This document shows, piece after piece, positions 55,453 to 63,995 of a stretch of DNA of 64,000 nucleotides (the stretch's first letter is position 1; the number at the start of each line of letters is the position of its first letter). This DNA is from Desulfuromonas versatilis. Lineage in GTDB: Bacteria; Desulfobacterota; Desulfuromonadia; Desulfuromonadales; NIT-T3. Position numbers and translations under genes: made by a program. The notes under the pieces were generated by a model. It made no database searches, was not told where the DNA came from, and saw nothing but the letters and a program-made list of their open reading frames with translations. The stretch spans positions 2,040,001-2,104,000 of the forward strand of contig NZ_AP024355.1 in the NCBI RefSeq assembly GCF_019704135.1, written 5' to 3'.

Positions 55453-56490
55453 TCATTCCTCCCGGGGCTGACGGGTGGCGAGGGCCAGGTTGCGCGAGGC
55501 AAAATTGCCGGTGGAAAACAGTCCGGCCTGGATCGGTTCCTCTTCCGGCAGCGGAGGCTCAGGCTCGTCCGCCGTCCCCCGCAGAAACGTGGAGGCCAAG
55601 CGGGTGAGCCGGTTGCGGCTGATGATCGCCCGTATCTCCTCCACGTAGGCCTCCTTGCGGGCCGAGTAGAGGCGTAGCCCCTGGGCCAGGTCCATCCCCC
55701 GCAGGGGCCGTTCCTGGGCCCGTTGCCTTGCGCGGGCCTCGCGCAGCGAGTGGTATGCCCAATGGGTGTTGATGTTGCGCATGTAGGAGCGGACCGAGTC
55801 GTAGAGGCTGGGGAACCGCCGGACCTCGTAGGTCTCTCCCTCGGGGCGGTCCTCGGGGACCAGGCCGGTCCCTGGAATGAAGGTCCATTCACCGAACAGG
55901 TTGTTCGCCATGCGGGCAAAGCGCGAGGTTCCATAGGCGGATTCGGTAGCCGCCTGGGCCAGGGCCAGGGCGGGGGGGATGACGTCCAGGCGCTTGAGCA
56001 GGTTGCTGCGGACCGCCCGGTCGTTCAGGGGATCGCCATCCACCTTGTAGTCGAAAAGGGTCTCCTCGATGGTCTCGAGCTGTTCGTCGCTGAGCTGTTC
56101 CCCCGCATCATGGATCCGGCAGATCTCCAGGACCTTCTCCCGCTGGGCACTGATCTCCTCGTTGGCCATGAGCACCAGGGGGAGCAGCGAGAGGAAAAAG
56201 ATGCGTTTGCGATCCTTGATCTGGGTGATTCGTCCCAGGTCGCGGGGGAGCTCTTCGAGAACGATCGGAGGGACCCCCTCGGTGAGTGTGTCCCAGTCAT
56301 AGTTGTGGGCAAGGAAAATGTCGTGGAGTTCGCGGTGGGATCTGGGCAGAACTTTCTGGGGTTCAACGGGTTTGACTCCCGTGGCCGTCTCCTGGGGTGG
56401 GGACTCACCGGTCCTCTGTTGGCATCCGCCCAGGGTGATCAGGGCGCACAGCAGTAACGCCGCCAGTTGTTTTCCAAGGCTCGTGTTCAT
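55453..56490 (-). CDS. Bax-like glucosaminidase lipoprotein
   Basis: 345 residues. The lipobox LITLGGC (Cys ~23) marks a lipoprotein. The Bax/glucosaminidase domain shows ALAQAATESAYGTSRFARMANNLFGEWTF (catalytic Glu in ATESAYG) and RRFPSLYDSVRSYMRNINTH. It probably cleaves the peptidoglycan sugar backbone. Lipoprotein anchoring in a diderm fits an outer-membrane periplasmic location. Confidence 0.87.
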   Translation of the reverse strand: MNTSLGKQLAALLLCALITLGGCQQRTGESPPQETATGVKPVEPQKVLPRSHRELHDIFLAHNYDWDTLTEGVPPIVLEELPRDLGRITQIKDRKRIFFLSLLPLVLMANEEISAQREKVLEICRIHDAGEQLSDEQLETIEETLFDYKVDGDPLNDRAVRSNLLKRLDVIPPALALAQAATESAYGTSRFARMANNLFGEWTFIPGTGLVPEDRPEGETYEVRRFPSLYDSVRSYMRNINTHWAYHSLREARARQRAQERPLRGMDLAQGLRLYSARKEAYVEEIRAIISRNRLTRLASTFLRGTADEPEPPLPEEEPIQAGLFSTGNFASRNLALATRQPREE

Positions 56491-56591
56491 GATCGGTGCT
56501 GGCTTCTCTCCGCGATAGTGAGATCTCGCAAACCCATAGATTACCAGAATTATCGACGATTTTCCAAAATAAAATTTCAGGGGGAGGCCCG

Positions 56592-57011
56592 ATGAAGTCT
56601 TACAGGAAAGAGCTGTGGTTTAACGTTCCGGCCCGGAGGGGTTTTGTCAATATCACTGGCGAGGTGGAGAGCTGCCTGAGGGCGAGCAGCATCCAGGAGG
56701 GTCTGCTGCTGTGCAACGCAATGCATATAACCGCCTCGGTATTCATCAACGATGACGAGGGCGGGTTGCATCAGGATTTCGAGCGTTGGCTCGAAGGGTT
56801 GGCCCCTCACGAACCGATCGGCCGCTACCGGCATAACAACACCGGAGAAGATAATGGCGACGCCCATCTCAAGCGTACCATCATGGGGCGGGAGGTGGTG
56901 GTCGCGGTGACCGGGGGGCAGCTCGACTTCGGGCCCTGGGAGCAGATCTTCTACGGGGAGTTCGACGGCCGTCGCCGCAAGCGGGTGCTGGTAAAAATCA
57001 TCGGCGAGTAA
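56592..57011 (+). CDS. YjbQ/UPF0047 family protein
   Basis: 139 residues. Typical segments are [33 protein letters not shown] (metal His), [19 protein letters not shown] and [13 protein letters not shown]. Some members rescue thiamine phosphate synthase mutants weakly, so databases call it secondary thiamin-phosphate synthase; the native role is uncertain. GGGGGAGG precedes ATG 56592, deciding the start although the frame is open to 56496. Confidence 0.9.
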   Translation: MKSYRKELWFNVPARRGFVNITGEVESCLRASSIQEGLLLCNAMHITASVFINDDEGGLHQDFERWLEGLAPHEPIGRYRHNNTGEDNGDAHLKRTIMGREVVVAVTGGQLDFGPWEQIFYGEFDGRRRKRVLVKIIGE

Positions 57012-57107
57012 CTTGGCGGGAGGGTTGTATACACAATGCGTCTTGTGAATTCCCCCCCGATATGTTAAAAGGATCTATATACTTAACCCCTTAGCCCGGA
57101 TAAGTCC

Positions 57108-57275
57108 ATGAGCGCGACCATCAAGACAGCCTCGTTCGAGTACCTGATCAGTCTGGCCGAGGAAAAGGTCGAGGGAGGCTACGATTTCATCCTCGACGGA
57201 TCGACGTACCATATCAACGATGTACTGGAAATTTCGCGAATTGCAGAAAAACACGGCTATATTGTGATCTATTAA
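57108..57275 (+). CDS. Small 55-residue protein upstream of the ferritin-like gene
   Basis: ATG 57108 to TAA 57273. The protein starts MSATIKTASFEYLISLAEEK and ends AEKHGYIVIY; the middle FILDGSTYHINDVLEISRIA looks like strand-helix. Codon usage is G/C-rich at third positions like its neighbours. It ends 18 bases before the ferritin-like gene, so the two are probably cotranscribed. No family recognised; its Shine-Dalgarno is weak (GGATAAG). Confidence 0.55.
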   Translation: MSATIKTASFEYLISLAEEKVEGGYDFILDGSTYHINDVLEISRIAEKHGYIVIY

Positions 57276-57293
57276 ATTGGAGGACAGATTGAT

Positions 57294-57770
57294 ATGAGCG
57301 AACAGTCACCGGCCTGTTACACCTTTGAGGCTGCCATCGAGATGGCGGTGAAGATGGAAGATGAGGGCTTCCGCCATTACCTGCAGGCCATGCGCAAGGT
57401 TAAGGATAAGCACGCCAAGGAAATCCTCAAAGAGGCGGCGTTGGATGAGCTTGAGCATAAAAAGGAGCTGGAAAAGGCCCTGGTGGAGGGGACCATCGAA
57501 GGTTCGCACTCCCTGGAGCGCCCGGTTCCGACCATGAACCTGGATTACCTGCTCAAGACCGAGGAGCTCAAACCCGATGCCGGAGTGCGCGAAGCGCTGG
57601 CCTATGCCATCCACCTGGAGAAGGGCTCGCTGGATTTCTACCGGCGCATGGCCCAGGGGTGTGCCGGCGCGCCGATGGCCGGAATCTTCGAGCGGATCGG
57701 CAACGACGAAAGCCGCCATCTGAAAGCGCTCGAGGACCTCTACGAGGAGCATTTTCTCCCCGAAAACTGA
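57294..57770 (+). CDS. Ferritin-like/rubrerythrin-domain protein
   Basis: 158 residues, four-helix bundle. Two E...ExxH half-sites: AVKMEDEGFRHYLQAM with ALDELEHKKELEK, and AIHLEKGSLDFYRRMA with IGNDESRHLKALEDLY. These bind a di-iron centre. There is no C-terminal rubredoxin domain. Likely in oxidative-stress or iron handling. TTGGAGG precedes ATG 57294. A terminator follows. Confidence 0.88.
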   Translation: MSEQSPACYTFEAAIEMAVKMEDEGFRHYLQAMRKVKDKHAKEILKEAALDELEHKKELEKALVEGTIEGSHSLERPVPTMNLDYLLKTEELKPDAGVREALAYAIHLEKGSLDFYRRMAQGCAGAPMAGIFERIGNDESRHLKALEDLYEEHFLPEN

Positions 57771-57797
57771 ACATATTCAGGGCAACCCGCGAAAATC

Positions 57798-57827
57798 AAA
57801 AAGCGCCGTCACCGTACGGCGCTTTTT
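57798..57827 (+). terminator. Terminator after the ferritin-like gene
   Basis: AAAAAGCGCCGT (57798-57809) pairs with ACGGCGCTTTTT (57816-57827) around a six-base loop, with a T-run at the end. Confidence 0.88.
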
Positions 57828-57918
57828 ATTTAATTTGCGCAGAGAAGGGGTTTGAAAACCTCAGAATAGTGTTCTATTATTTATCTGTGATGTTTGGGCT
57901 CTTCACTGGGGGTGCACT

Positions 57919-58299
57919 ATGGAGAATCCAGGCGACGGGCTGATCTGTTCGCAGATTGTCATGGGCGTTTTCGCCCTGTATGTCGTGGTCGTCTCCCTGC
58001 TGCGGATTATGGCCGAAAGGGAGCATTCCCGCCTGACCGCCATGAAGCGCATCTGGGGCAGAAGCGTGGGGCTGGTGATGCATTTCGTCGCCAACGTAGC
58101 CCTGCCCATGGTCTGCGGGGTGGTTTTCCTCTCCAGCGGCATCGCCGGCTTTGGGGGCAACGACGAATTGCGGCGCCACGATCCCGTCCTGCACAAATAC
58201 CTTCAGCGCCATAGCTCTGCTGCTGCGGAGCAGCCAGCCGAACTGCCCCCGCTGGTGCACCCGGTCGATCTTGATCCCTCGTTTCGGATCGCCCCCTGA
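57919..58299 (+). CDS. Small membrane protein, unknown
   Basis: 126 residues with two membrane segments (IVMGVFALYVVVVSLLRIM, LVMHFVANVALPMVCGVVFL) separated by a basic loop (KRIWGRS), then a hydrophilic tail with His and Pro. Not recognised. A GGGGG run precedes ATG 57919. Confidence 0.6.
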   Translation: MENPGDGLICSQIVMGVFALYVVVVSLLRIMAEREHSRLTAMKRIWGRSVGLVMHFVANVALPMVCGVVFLSSGIAGFGGNDELRRHDPVLHKYLQRHSSAAAEQPAELPPLVHPVDLDPSFRIAP

Positions 58300-58407
58300 A
58301 TTGCCCCTATTTCCCTCCCCCGCATAAACAACCGCTCACCACTGCAAAGCGTTCTTCCCGTTTGCCGTCAACTGTCCTGCGCCCTTTCGGGGGCAATGGT
58401 CCGCGAT

Positions 58408-58800
58408 TCAGAGTCGGTGAATGGAAATGGTGCCTTGGTCCATGAGGCGCTGCAGCCAGACCTTCAGGACCCGTTTGAATAGCCTGCGGGACGGCGGCGC
58501 CAGGAGGATAAACCCGAACAGGTCGGTACAGAAGCCGGGTGTGAGCAGCAGTATTCCCCCGGCGAGCACCATGGCCCCATCCAGCAGTTGCTCCGCAGGT
58601 ATTCTTCCGGCGGCAAGCTCCGCCTGGATGGATCGCAGCAGGTCGAACCCCTGGGTGCGCGCCAGGTAGGCGCCCGCAATGCCGGTCAGAAGGATCAGCC
58701 CCATGGTCGAGGGCAGGCCGATAAGGCCACCTACCTTGATAAGCACATACAGCTCGGTGAGGGGGACGATTGTAAAGACAAGCAGCAGTCTTATAAACAT
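58408..58800 (-). CDS. fxsA: FxsA-family membrane protein
   Basis: 130 residues. The N-terminus VFTIVPLTELYVLIKVGGLIGLPSTMGLILLTGIAGAYLARTQG and DGAMVLAGGILLLTPGFCTDLFGFILLAPPSR are FxsA signatures, with about three membrane helices and a basic tail. E. coli FxsA affects phage T7 exclusion by the F plasmid; the native role is unknown. GAGG before ATG 58800 decides the start. Confidence 0.9.
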   Translation of the reverse strand: MFIRLLLVFTIVPLTELYVLIKVGGLIGLPSTMGLILLTGIAGAYLARTQGFDLLRSIQAELAAGRIPAEQLLDGAMVLAGGILLLTPGFCTDLFGFILLAPPSRRLFKRVLKVWLQRLMDQGTISIHRL

Positions 58801-58869
58801 GTATTCCTCGAATTCAGGGGGATCGACGTCAATCGGCAGTGTGGCGGTTCGGTCCAATGTGGCAGCCCG

Positions 58870-59013
58870 TGGCAATTAATTTAAGTATATGTAATTACTT
58901 GAAAAAATGTATTGATCAAAAAATAGGCAAGCCGTTAAGGGACAGGGGGATTCGCTTCGGGGTATGGCTGTCAACATGGTTTTCCACAAGTTTTTCACAG
59001 TTTTTGTGGAAAA
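58870..59013. other. AT-rich tract with DnaA-box-like inverted pair
   Basis: 58875-58925 is strongly A/T-rich in an otherwise GC-rich region. TTTTCCACAA (58980-58989) and TTGTGGAAAA (59004-59013) form a perfect 10-bp inverted repeat; each contains TTTTCCACA, one base from the DnaA box TTATCCACA. TTTTTCACA lies between them. It could be DnaA binding sites or a simple hairpin. It lies between fxsA and mazG, upstream of fxsA. Confidence 0.45.
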
Positions 59014-59044
59014 GGCGGGAACTGGCCTGAAAGGGTTAGGCTTT

Positions 59045-59860
59045 TTACTTCGCAGGGGCACTTCGCCCTTCCTGCGCCTTGGCTTCCCGCCAAAGCCCTT
59101 CCAGGGCTTCCCTGGGTGTTTCCTCGATGTTGCGCCCCTGGTGGGCCAGGGTCTTCTCGATATGCCTCAGCCGATGCTCAAAGCGATTCATCGATCCGCG
59201 CAGGGACTGCTCGGCGTCGATCCCCAGAAAGCGGCCCAGGTTGGCAAGGGCGAACAGCAGATCGCCAAATTCGCGCTCCATCGCGGCCAGGTCCATTTCC
59301 CGGCGCGCCTCGGTGAACTCCTCCAGTTCCTCCCGGACCTTTTCCCGGGCCCCGGTAACGTCCGCCCACGCAAAGCCCACCCTTGCGACTTTCTCCAATA
59401 GTTTCTGGGACCGCTGCAAGGCTGGAAGCTGGCGGGGGATGCCGGCCAGGGGCCCCGATGGCTCCCCCTGCCGTTCCCGCTCCCCGGCCTTGATCCGGTC
59501 CCACTGCAGCAGCAGATCCTCTGGATCGCAGCTGTGGTCCTCTTCGAAAACGTGCGGATGGCGCCGGATCAGCTTGGTCGAAATGGCTTTCGCCACGTCG
59601 GCAAAATCGAATTCACCCCGCTCTTCGAAAATGCGGGCCTGAAAAATGATCTGCAGCAGCAGGTCGCCGAGTTCGTCCCTGATCGCCCTCGAATCCCCAC
59701 GGTCGATAGCCTCGAGAACCTCATAGGCCTCTTCGACGATGAAGGGCTTGAGGGATTCGGGGGTCTGGGCGGCGTCCCAGGGGCAGCCCCCCGGGGATCG
59801 CAGGCGGCTCATGATCTCCAGCAGATGTTTGACTTCGATGCCTGAACGGTCATTTTTCAT
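59045..59860 (-). CDS. mazG: Nucleoside triphosphate pyrophosphohydrolase MazG
   Basis: 271 residues with two MazG domains. The first has SPGGCPWDAAQTPESLKPFIVEEAYEVLEAID and ELGDLLLQIIFQARIF (E-x2-E ... E-x2-D metal motif). The second has VREELEEFTEARR and EREFGDLLFALANLGRFLGI. It hydrolyses all canonical and damaged NTPs to NMP and PPi, linked to house-cleaning and stringent response. The start at ATG 59860 matches family N-termini; the upstream frame to 59890 is not needed. Confidence 0.94.
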   Translation of the reverse strand: MKNDRSGIEVKHLLEIMSRLRSPGGCPWDAAQTPESLKPFIVEEAYEVLEAIDRGDSRAIRDELGDLLLQIIFQARIFEERGEFDFADVAKAISTKLIRRHPHVFEEDHSCDPEDLLLQWDRIKAGERERQGEPSGPLAGIPRQLPALQRSQKLLEKVARVGFAWADVTGAREKVREELEEFTEARREMDLAAMEREFGDLLFALANLGRFLGIDAEQSLRGSMNRFEHRLRHIEKTLAHQGRNIEETPREALEGLWREAKAQEGRSAPAK

Positions 59861-60021
59861 GGATAAATTCCATATGTTTCGGGAATGCACCCTTGTATCT
59901 CAATGCCCCCGCCGATGCAAGGATTCGGTAACGATGAATGGTAAAATTAATCACTTGCATATTTGCTTTTTATGAGATAATACAAGGTGCCGTCGGGCCC
60001 TCCGGGAGTGGATGTTTTGCC

Positions 60022-60049
60022 TTGACAATCGGGGGTCAGTCTTTATACT
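60022..60049 (+). promoter_or_regulatory. Near-consensus sigma-70 promoter of the yceD-rpmF-plsX-fab operon
   Basis: TTGACA (60022-60027, six of six), 16-base spacer, TATACT (60044-60049, five of six). A start near 60056 gives a short leader before yceD. Confidence 0.8.
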
Positions 60050-60079
60050 ACCCCTTTTCAGATCTCTGCGGAGCTTTTG

Positions 60080-60634
60080 TTGCTGATCCACGTCGACGAT
60101 ATTAAAGAAAAGGGCCTGCAGCTCGAGGCTGTCGAGGAAGTCGAAGGTTACCCGGGGCTTCAGCGGTTGGTCGAAAGCGGCGAACTGGTACCGATCGGCC
60201 CCGTCGTCACGGCTGTGCAGGCATTCAGGGTCGGCGGCATGATCGAGGTCGACGGCCAGGTGCAGGCCGGGGTGCGGTTGGGCTGCGGTCGCTGCCTGCA
60301 GGAGTTTGATCTGCCCCTGCGGAATGAGTTTCATCTGACCTTCGTGCGTGAACTCCCCGAGGTCGCGGGTGAGGCAGGGGAGGACGGGGCTGAGCTCAGC
60401 GCCGAAGATATGGGGTTGATCCTCTTTGAGGGAGACGAGTTGGAGCTTCGCGAGGCTATCGAGGAGCAGGTCCTCATGGCTCTGCCGTTGCGGCCGCTGT
60501 GCAGCGAGCAGTGCAAGGGCCTGTGTCCGCAATGCGGCATCGATCTCAACCAGGGACAATGTAACTGCCCGGGTCAGGATTTTAACCTGAAGTTTGCGGC
60601 TCTTCGCGATTTCAAGGTAAAGAAAGAACAATAA
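60080..60634 (+). CDS. yceD: YceD/DUF177 protein
   Basis: 184 residues. The core CGRCLQEFDLPLRNEF and the Cys-rich C-terminus (CSEQCKGLCPQCGIDLNQGQCNC) are typical DUF177 features; it always precedes rpmF in many bacteria. In plants and E. coli it is tied to 23S rRNA/ribosome assembly. The start is TTG: 60077 and 60080 are adjacent TTG codons, and GGAG sits at the better distance for 60080. Confidence 0.9.
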   Translation: MLIHVDDIKEKGLQLEAVEEVEGYPGLQRLVESGELVPIGPVVTAVQAFRVGGMIEVDGQVQAGVRLGCGRCLQEFDLPLRNEFHLTFVRELPEVAGEAGEDGAELSAEDMGLILFEGDELELREAIEEQVLMALPLRPLCSEQCKGLCPQCGIDLNQGQCNCPGQDFNLKFAALRDFKVKKEQ

Positions 60635-60761
60635 CCTACAGGCCAACCAGGCTTGTCGCAATTAACGATGCCGGGCTCGCGCCCGGTTTTTGCCTGTATC
60701 CCGTCATGGATTCAGAGTTAACTACACGGCCAGCGTGCCGGGTCACAAGGAGATAGACGCC

Positions 60762-60941
60762 ATGGCAGTACCCAAGAAGAAAACCTCCAAATCCAAAAGA
60801 GACATGCGTCGGGCCCATGACAGCATTTCCGCACCGGGCATTTCCGTATGCCCCCAGTGCAAGGAACCCAAGCAGCCCCATCGTGCCTGCGCCAGTTGCG
60901 GCACCTACAAGGGGAAAGACGTTCTCGGTTCCGAAGCCTGA
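60762..60941 (+). CDS. rpmF: 50S ribosomal protein L32
   Basis: 59 residues. [20 protein letters not shown] is the family N-terminus. A zinc-ribbon follows: [17 protein letters not shown] (four Cys), then GTYKGKDVL. This is the zinc-binding (C+) form. AAGGAG precedes ATG 60762. Lies in the classic rpmF-plsX-fab order. Confidence 0.98.
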   Translation: MAVPKKKTSKSKRDMRRAHDSISAPGISVCPQCKEPKQPHRACASCGTYKGKDVLGSEA

Positions 60942-60953
60942 TAGGGGTTCCGA

Positions 60954-62042
60954 TTGAAGGAGCGAATCGTTGTAGCCGTTGACGCCATGGGGGGAGACAA
61001 CGCCCCTGGTGTCGAGGTGGAAGGCGCCGTTGCGGCGGCCCGGCGTTGGGGGGTGGCGATCATCCTGGTCGGCGACTCGGCCCGGATCGAGCAGGAGCTG
61101 GCGAAGCACCAGGCCCAAGGGCTGAGTATCTCCATCCGCCATGCCAGCGAAGTTGTCGGGATGCACGATTCAGCATCCGACGCGGTTCGCAAGAAAAAAA
61201 ACTCATCGATTCGCGTCGCCTTCGAGTTGGTCAAGCAGGGTGAGGCTCACGCGGTTGTCAGCGCGGGCAATTCCGGGGCCACCATGGCTGCCGGAATGTT
61301 CGTTCTCAAGCGGATCCCCGGTATCGATCGTCCGGCCATCGCCACCATCATGCCCAGTATCGAAGGGCATACCCTGGTCCTTGATGTCGGCGGCAATGTC
61401 GATTGCAAACCTCAGCATCTTGCCCAATTCGCCCTGATGGGGCAGGTCTACGCCCGGCATGTATTGGGCAAGGCCGATCCGCGGGTGGGGCTGCTTTCCA
61501 ATGGAGAAGAGCTGACCAAGGGGAACGAGCAGACTCGCGAAGCGCACGGGTTGCTTAAGGAAGCCCCTTTTCGCTACATTGGATACGTGGAAGGGCGCGA
61601 CATATTCAAGGGCTCGGTAGACGTTGTCGTCTGCGATGGGTTCGTCGGCAACGTCGTCCTGAAGGTTGCTGAAGGGCTTGCCGAAGGGATCGGGGCCATG
61701 CTGCGTCGGGAAATCGGCGGCCGGTTTCTCGCCAAGATCGGCTACCTGCTCGCCCGTCCCGCCTTCGAGGCCTTCAAGAAGAGGGTCGATTACGCCGAAA
61801 TCGGTGGAGCGCCCCTGTTCGGGATCGAAGGGACGGGGATGATCTGCCACGGCGGCTCCAGCCCGCGGGCGATCATGAACGCCATAGGCCAGGCGAGGCA
61901 GTCGGTTGCCAAACGGGTCAACGATGAACTGGTCGCCCAGCTCCGGACCACCGCGGTGGCATTTAGAACCAAGGGCGCGGGCAGTGCAGGTTCCGGGGCG
62001 GAGGTCGCTGACCAGGGTGTCTCGGAACAAAGGAGTTCTTGA
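60954..62042 (+). CDS. plsX: Phosphate acyltransferase PlsX
   Basis: 362 residues. [21 protein letters not shown] at the N-terminus and [28 protein letters not shown] are diagnostic. It makes acyl-phosphate from acyl-ACP for phospholipid synthesis. The start is TTG 60954 (AGGGG at eight bases). The TGA stop is directly followed by the fabH GTG start, so translation is coupled. Confidence 0.96.
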   Translation: MKERIVVAVDAMGGDNAPGVEVEGAVAAARRWGVAIILVGDSARIEQELAKHQAQGLSISIRHASEVVGMHDSASDAVRKKKNSSIRVAFELVKQGEAHAVVSAGNSGATMAAGMFVLKRIPGIDRPAIATIMPSIEGHTLVLDVGGNVDCKPQHLAQFALMGQVYARHVLGKADPRVGLLSNGEELTKGNEQTREAHGLLKEAPFRYIGYVEGRDIFKGSVDVVVCDGFVGNVVLKVAEGLAEGIGAMLRREIGGRFLAKIGYLLARPAFEAFKKRVDYAEIGGAPLFGIEGTGMICHGGSSPRAIMNAIGQARQSVAKRVNDELVAQLRTTAVAFRTKGAGSAGSGAEVADQGVSEQRSS

Positions 62043-63023
62043 GTGAAAAAGGCACGCATTATCGGCACGGGATCCTGTGTCCCTGAAAAGGTCATGACCA
62101 ACTATGACCTGGAAAAAATCCTCGATACATCCCACGATTGGATCATCACCCGCACCGGCATCAACGAGCGGCGCATCGCGGCCGAAGACGAGCAGACCTC
62201 GGATCTGGCCACCCGCGCCGCTGAGCGTGCGCTGGAAATGGCCGGGCTGAGCGGTTCGGATATCGAATATATCGTCGTCGGCACCATTACCGGGGACTAC
62301 CCCTGGCCCGCCACGGCCTGCATCGTGCAGAACAACATCGGCGCCCCCAAGGCCGCCGCTTTCGACGTGTCGGCCGCCTGCAGCGGTTTCGTCTACGCCC
62401 TTGATGCTGCGGTCAAGCAGATTCAGGCCGGGGCCATCAAGCGTGCCCTGGTGATCGGTGCGGAAGTGCTTACCCGGGCCATCGACTGGCAGGACCGCAA
62501 CACCTGCGTCCTGTTCGGTGACGGTGCCGGTGCCGTTGTTCTCGAAGCCCAGGACGGCGAGAACGGGGTGCTGTCCACCCATCTTCATTCCGACGGGGCC
62601 TATCTTGAACTGCTCTACCAGCCCGGTTTCGGTACCCGGCACCCCGCGACCACCCAGGGTCTGGCCGAGCGCATCCAGTTTTTGCGGATGCAGGGCAACG
62701 AAGTCTTCAAGGTTGCCGTGCGCTCGCTCTCGGAAGTCGCCTTCGAGGCTCTCGAGGCCAACGGGTTCAAGCCCGAAGATATCGATCTGTTCATTCCCCA
62801 CCAGGCCAACCGGCGGATTCTCGAAGCTGCCGCGAAACGCATCGGGCTGACCGAGGAGCAGGTGTTCGTCAACGTGGATCGCTACGGGAACACTTCGGGC
62901 GCCTCCATTCCCCTGGCCCTTGACGAGGCGAACCGCGCCGGCAGAATCAAGGAGGGCGACCTGGTCATGTTCGACGCCTTCGGCGGCGGGTTCACCTGGG
63001 GCTCGGTCCTGCTTCGCTGGTAA
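62043..63023 (+). CDS. fabH: 3-oxoacyl-ACP synthase III (FabH)
   Basis: 326 residues. It condenses acetyl-CoA with malonyl-ACP to start fatty-acid synthesis. Catalytic triad: Cys113 in AFDVSAACSGFVYA, His in FIPHQANRRI and Asn in RYGNTSGASIPLAL. GTG start, no gap after plsX. Length normal. Confidence 0.97.
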   Translation: MKKARIIGTGSCVPEKVMTNYDLEKILDTSHDWIITRTGINERRIAAEDEQTSDLATRAAERALEMAGLSGSDIEYIVVGTITGDYPWPATACIVQNNIGAPKAAAFDVSAACSGFVYALDAAVKQIQAGAIKRALVIGAEVLTRAIDWQDRNTCVLFGDGAGAVVLEAQDGENGVLSTHLHSDGAYLELLYQPGFGTRHPATTQGLAERIQFLRMQGNEVFKVAVRSLSEVAFEALEANGFKPEDIDLFIPHQANRRILEAAAKRIGLTEEQVFVNVDRYGNTSGASIPLALDEANRAGRIKEGDLVMFDAFGGGFTWGSVLLRW

Positions 63024-63060
63024 GAGTCTGGAACAGAAGAGGAAAAGGAGCACCAATCCG

Positions 63061-63975
63061 ATGATCGCTTTTGTATTTCCCGGGCAAGGTTCCCAGAGCC
63101 CCGGGATGGGGAAGGATCTGGCCGAAAACTTTCCGGTCGCCCGGCAGATATTCGAGGAAGCCAACGATGCGCTCGGGTTCGACCTGGCGAAGCTCTGCTT
63201 CAACGGCCCCGAGGAAGATCTCAAGCTGACTGCGAATACCCAGCCGGCAATTCTGACCGTCAGCGTTGCGGCACTGCGGGTCGTGGAGCAGGAGACGGGT
63301 CTGGCCGCTGCCTATGCCGCCGGCCACTCTCTCGGGGAATATTCCGCCCTGGTGTGCAGTGGTGCGCTGCAGTTTGCCGATGCGGTCCGCACCGTTCGCC
63401 AGCGCGGCACCTTCATGCAGGAGGCCGTGCCCGTAGGGGTCGGGGCCATGGCTGCGGTCATGGGGCTTGACAGCGATGTGCTGGCTGCGGTATGTGCTGA
63501 GGCTGCACAGGGGGACGTGGTCTCCCCGGCCAACTTCAACAGCCCCGGCCAGGTGGTGATCGCCGGCCACACCGGTGCGGTCGAGCGGGCCATGGAACTG
63601 GCCAGGCAACGTGGAGCCAAGCGCGCCCTGCCGCTGCCGGTCAGCGCTCCGTTCCATTGCTCCCTTATGGCACCTGCCGGCGAGAGGCTCCGCGAGGTGC
63701 TCGACGGGATCAGGGTGTCGGCGATGAAGCCGCCGGTGGTCAGCAACGTCGAGGCAGCGCCCAACGAGGATCACGGGCGGGTGCGGGAGCTCCTGGTGAC
63801 CCAGGTCAGCGCTCCTGTGCGCTGGGAGGAATCGGTTGCGCGGATGGCCGAGCTTGGCGTGGACCGGTTTGTCGAAATCGGCCCCGGCAAAGTTCTCTCC
63901 GGCCTGATCAAACGCATTGCCAAGGGCTGCGCTGCGCAGAGCGTCGAAGACACCAGCGGGCTCAAGGCCCTCTGA
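63061..63975 (+). CDS. fabD: Malonyl-CoA:ACP transacylase (FabD)
   Basis: 304 residues. The start IAFVFPGQGSQSPGMGKDL, catalytic Ser90 in AGHSLGEYSAL and His in SAPFHCSLM are family hallmarks. It transfers malonyl groups to ACP. AAGGAG precedes ATG 63061; the frame is open further upstream inside fabH but that part is not real. The next gene begins at 63996. Confidence 0.97.
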   Translation: MIAFVFPGQGSQSPGMGKDLAENFPVARQIFEEANDALGFDLAKLCFNGPEEDLKLTANTQPAILTVSVAALRVVEQETGLAAAYAAGHSLGEYSALVCSGALQFADAVRTVRQRGTFMQEAVPVGVGAMAAVMGLDSDVLAAVCAEAAQGDVVSPANFNSPGQVVIAGHTGAVERAMELARQRGAKRALPLPVSAPFHCSLMAPAGERLREVLDGIRVSAMKPPVVSNVEAAPNEDHGRVRELLVTQVSAPVRWEESVARMAELGVDRFVEIGPGKVLSGLIKRIAKGCAAQSVEDTSGLKAL

Positions 63976-63995
63976 GCCCGAAACAGGAGATCGAA

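Noticed and set aside
58870-59013. Declaring the DnaA-box-like pair the chromosomal origin
   Set aside because: Only two imperfect boxes, no dnaA, dnaN, rpmH or par genes nearby; kept as an observation only.
61203-63224. A 673-codon minus-strand frame opposite plsX-fabH-fabD
   Set aside because: It lies antisense to three well-identified genes and shows no family pattern; a composition artefact.
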